Assembly (NCBI RefSeq): GCF_003010915.2
Contig: NZ_CP028426.1
Location: forward strand, 930,001-994,000
DNA length: 64,000 nucleotides
From: Gulosibacter molinativorax
Lineage (GTDB): Bacteria > Actinomycetota > Actinomycetes > Actinomycetales > Microbacteriaceae
Direction: 5' to 3'
Shown here: positions 62,783 to 64,000 of the stretch, one piece after another
Position numbering within the stretch: position 1 is the first letter of the stretch
Layout of the letters: every line of letters begins with the position of its first letter
Notes under the pieces: generated by a model
Told to the model about the DNA's origin: nothing
The model's input: the letters and a program-made list of their open reading frames with translations, nothing else
The model's database searches: none
Program-made: the position numbers and the translations under genes

Positions 62783-63005
62783 TGAGGAGCTGAGGATTCG
62801 GCTTCTTCAGCAACCATCGGTCAGCGCAGATTGGGATGGTGGAATCAGCGTGGCTGAACGGGTTGATAGAAGCGTAAGCGCCGCCCTGAACCCGCCTGAC
62901 CCGCCGCCTGTCCACTTGTACCAAAGTTATACAGCGTAGGCCCAGGGCGGCACACCCATGGCACCCGAATCTCACAGGTCAGGATCGGCAGGACAGAATA
63001 GGAAC

Positions 63006-63683
63006 ATGCAATCAGAGACCCCTCGTGCGCGTGTCCTGCCCGTCACTGCCCGCGTTTGGTACGCCCTGGTCGCAGCGGTGGTGCTCGCGTCGATCACGAT
63101 CCAGGTGGTGCTCCTGTTCACCGGCGGCGCCGACTCCAACTCCGGTGAGACCGGGGACGTTGCGAGTGTCGGTACCCGGCTGGTCCGGCTGTTCATGTTC
63201 TTCACCATCGACAGCAACATCGTCGTCTTCATCACCTCTCTCCTCCTGATCGAAAACCCGTTGAGGGGCGGCTTCTGGTGGGAGGCCTTGCGGCTCAACG
63301 CGCTCATCGCGATCACTGTGACCGGCATCGTCTACGCGGTGCTGCTCGCGCCGAACATCCACATCGACGGATGGGCATTGGCGACCATGATCGGCCTTCA
63401 TATCGTCTCCCCGATTGGATTCGTAGGAGCTTGGCTTATCTTCGGGCCGCGCCCGCGCATCAGCTGGGCCGTTGTGCCAGCAGCTTTCGTTCTCCCCGCA
63501 GTGTGGATCGCCGTCACGTTCATCCGCGGGGCGATCGTCAGCTGGTATCCCTATCCGTTCCTCGACGTCGGACAGATCGGGCTTCCCGCCGCGCTGTTGA
63601 ACGCCCTCCTCATCCTGGCCGCGGCCGCGCTGCTCGCCGTCCTCTATCGAGTCATCGACGCGAGGATCCGGAGTGTGTTCTAG
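63006..63683 (+). CDS. Pr6Pr/FAR-17a-like membrane protein
   Basis: Membrane protein of 225 aa with about six hydrophobic segments. The sequence FMFFTIDSNIVVFITSLLL with ALRLNALIAITVTGIVYAVLL, and the histidine in ATMIGLHIVSPIGFVGAWLIF, match the Pr6Pr group (related to FAR-17a/AIG1). The YPYPFLDVGQIG region is also typical. The ATG at 63006 follows AGGAAC; an upstream ATG at 62958 is less likely. Function in bacteria is unknown. Confidence 0.8.
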   Translation: MQSETPRARVLPVTARVWYALVAAVVLASITIQVVLLFTGGADSNSGETGDVASVGTRLVRLFMFFTIDSNIVVFITSLLLIENPLRGGFWWEALRLNALIAITVTGIVYAVLLAPNIHIDGWALATMIGLHIVSPIGFVGAWLIFGPRPRISWAVVPAAFVLPAVWIAVTFIRGAIVSWYPYPFLDVGQIGLPAALLNALLILAAAALLAVLYRVIDARIRSVF

Positions 63684-63838
63684 TCTCCGGAACGCCCGAT
63701 GCGGCAGCGGAGTCCGCGCGCGACGATCTGCCCGTGTGCAGTGTCGAGGTTTGAAGCTCGGGTGGAGCACTCTCTACCTCTCTCGAGGATCAAAGTGCGC
63801 CCTGGCTTCCACAGCCGATGAAATGGATCCTTCATAGG

Positions 63839-63874
63839 GGGGCGGACCGGAACGTATTGGACACCGTCCGCCCC
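63839..63874. terminator. terminator candidate near right edge
   Basis: GGGGCGGAC (63839-63847) and GTCCGCCCC (63866-63874) pair around an 18-base loop, followed by TCCTTCTTCT on the plus strand. It can end the Pr6Pr gene or the convergent edge gene. No gene was seen in 63684-63900. Confidence 0.6.
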
Positions 63875-63900
63875 TCCTTCTTCTGATGGCCCTGTCAGGG

Positions 63901-64000
63901 TCAGGTGTTCTCGACCCAGCATGCGGCGATGTCTTCCTCGTTCTCCTGCCCGTTTGGCGTGAACTGCTTGCCACCGTTTTGTTCCAGATCAGCGAGGAAC
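63901..64000 (-). CDS. C-terminal end of unidentified protein (cut by window edge)
   Basis: Only the last 32 codons are visible: the reading ends AACWVENT before a stop at 63901. The fragment is acidic and polar and matches no family that I recognise. It runs on the minus strand toward the terminator at 63839. Confidence 0.5.
   Translation of the reverse strand, partial: FLADLEQNGGKQFTPNGQENEEDIAACWVENT

Overview
The window is from a high-GC actinobacterium, probably of the Microbacteriaceae or a related Micrococcales family. The support is the codon use, frequent GTG/TTG starts, GTP-dependent PEP carboxykinase, DtxR-type regulators and a class I nrdIEF operon. No rRNA, tRNA or CRISPR was seen. 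Most of the window is accessory catabolism arranged in operons, with one insertion sequence and one decayed stretch.

Positions 1-10 kb hold a metabolite:H+ symporter cut by the left edge, two PucR/CdaR-type regulators and a plus-strand operon. The operon encodes a polar amino-acid ABC importer, a LysA-like diaminopimelate decarboxylase and an Orn/Lys/Arg decarboxylase. Together they suggest uptake of a basic amino acid or diaminopimelate and its conversion to a diamine. Positions 10-28 kb look like an amine/polyamine catabolic island. A long minus-strand operon carries enoyl-CoA hydratase, 3-hydroxyacyl-CoA dehydrogenase, class III aminotransferase, a PotABCD-like importer, a D-2-hydroxyacid dehydrogenase and a ThDP decarboxylase. 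Diverging from it are an aldehyde dehydrogenase, an ornithine-cyclodeaminase-like protein, two FAD amine oxidases and an APC permease.

Positions 28-39 kb are a sugar locus: a phosphomannose-isomerase-like protein, a single-domain (FrcBCA-like) ABC importer, a class II ketose-bisphosphate aldolase and three consecutive FGGY kinases. A GntR regulator faces the end of the operon. An operator of the form TTGTCT-N9-AGACWA occurs both before the regulator gene and across the operon promoter.

Positions 39-46 kb contain an IS110-family element whose left non-coding end can fold like a bridge RNA. After it come a truncated hydrolase, a DoxX protein, a frameshifted LysE gene, a B3/4-domain fragment, SDR enzymes and an LLM flavin oxidoreductase. 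Positions 46-49.4 kb add more SDRs, a SnoaL-like protein and a MarR regulator. A palindrome ACTTCA-N4-TGAAGT and its variants recur at seven places beside these genes and before a distant SDR at 62.6 kb, which suggests a MarR regulon.

Positions 49.6-61.4 kb form a metal-related core. It has an MntR with Mn-type ligands, a five-gene manganese-transport operon that ends in a DtxR homologue without metal ligands, pckG, and nrdIEF with two NrdR boxes. The standout is NrdF: three of its four carboxylate metal ligands are replaced by Gln120, Ser180 and Lys214. This is the QSK signature of class Ie subunits, which work without metal through a DOPA radical. A small unknown protein and an NADPH:FMN reductase follow directly. 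The right end holds a small membrane protein, an SDR, a Pr6Pr-type membrane protein and a truncated gene at the edge.
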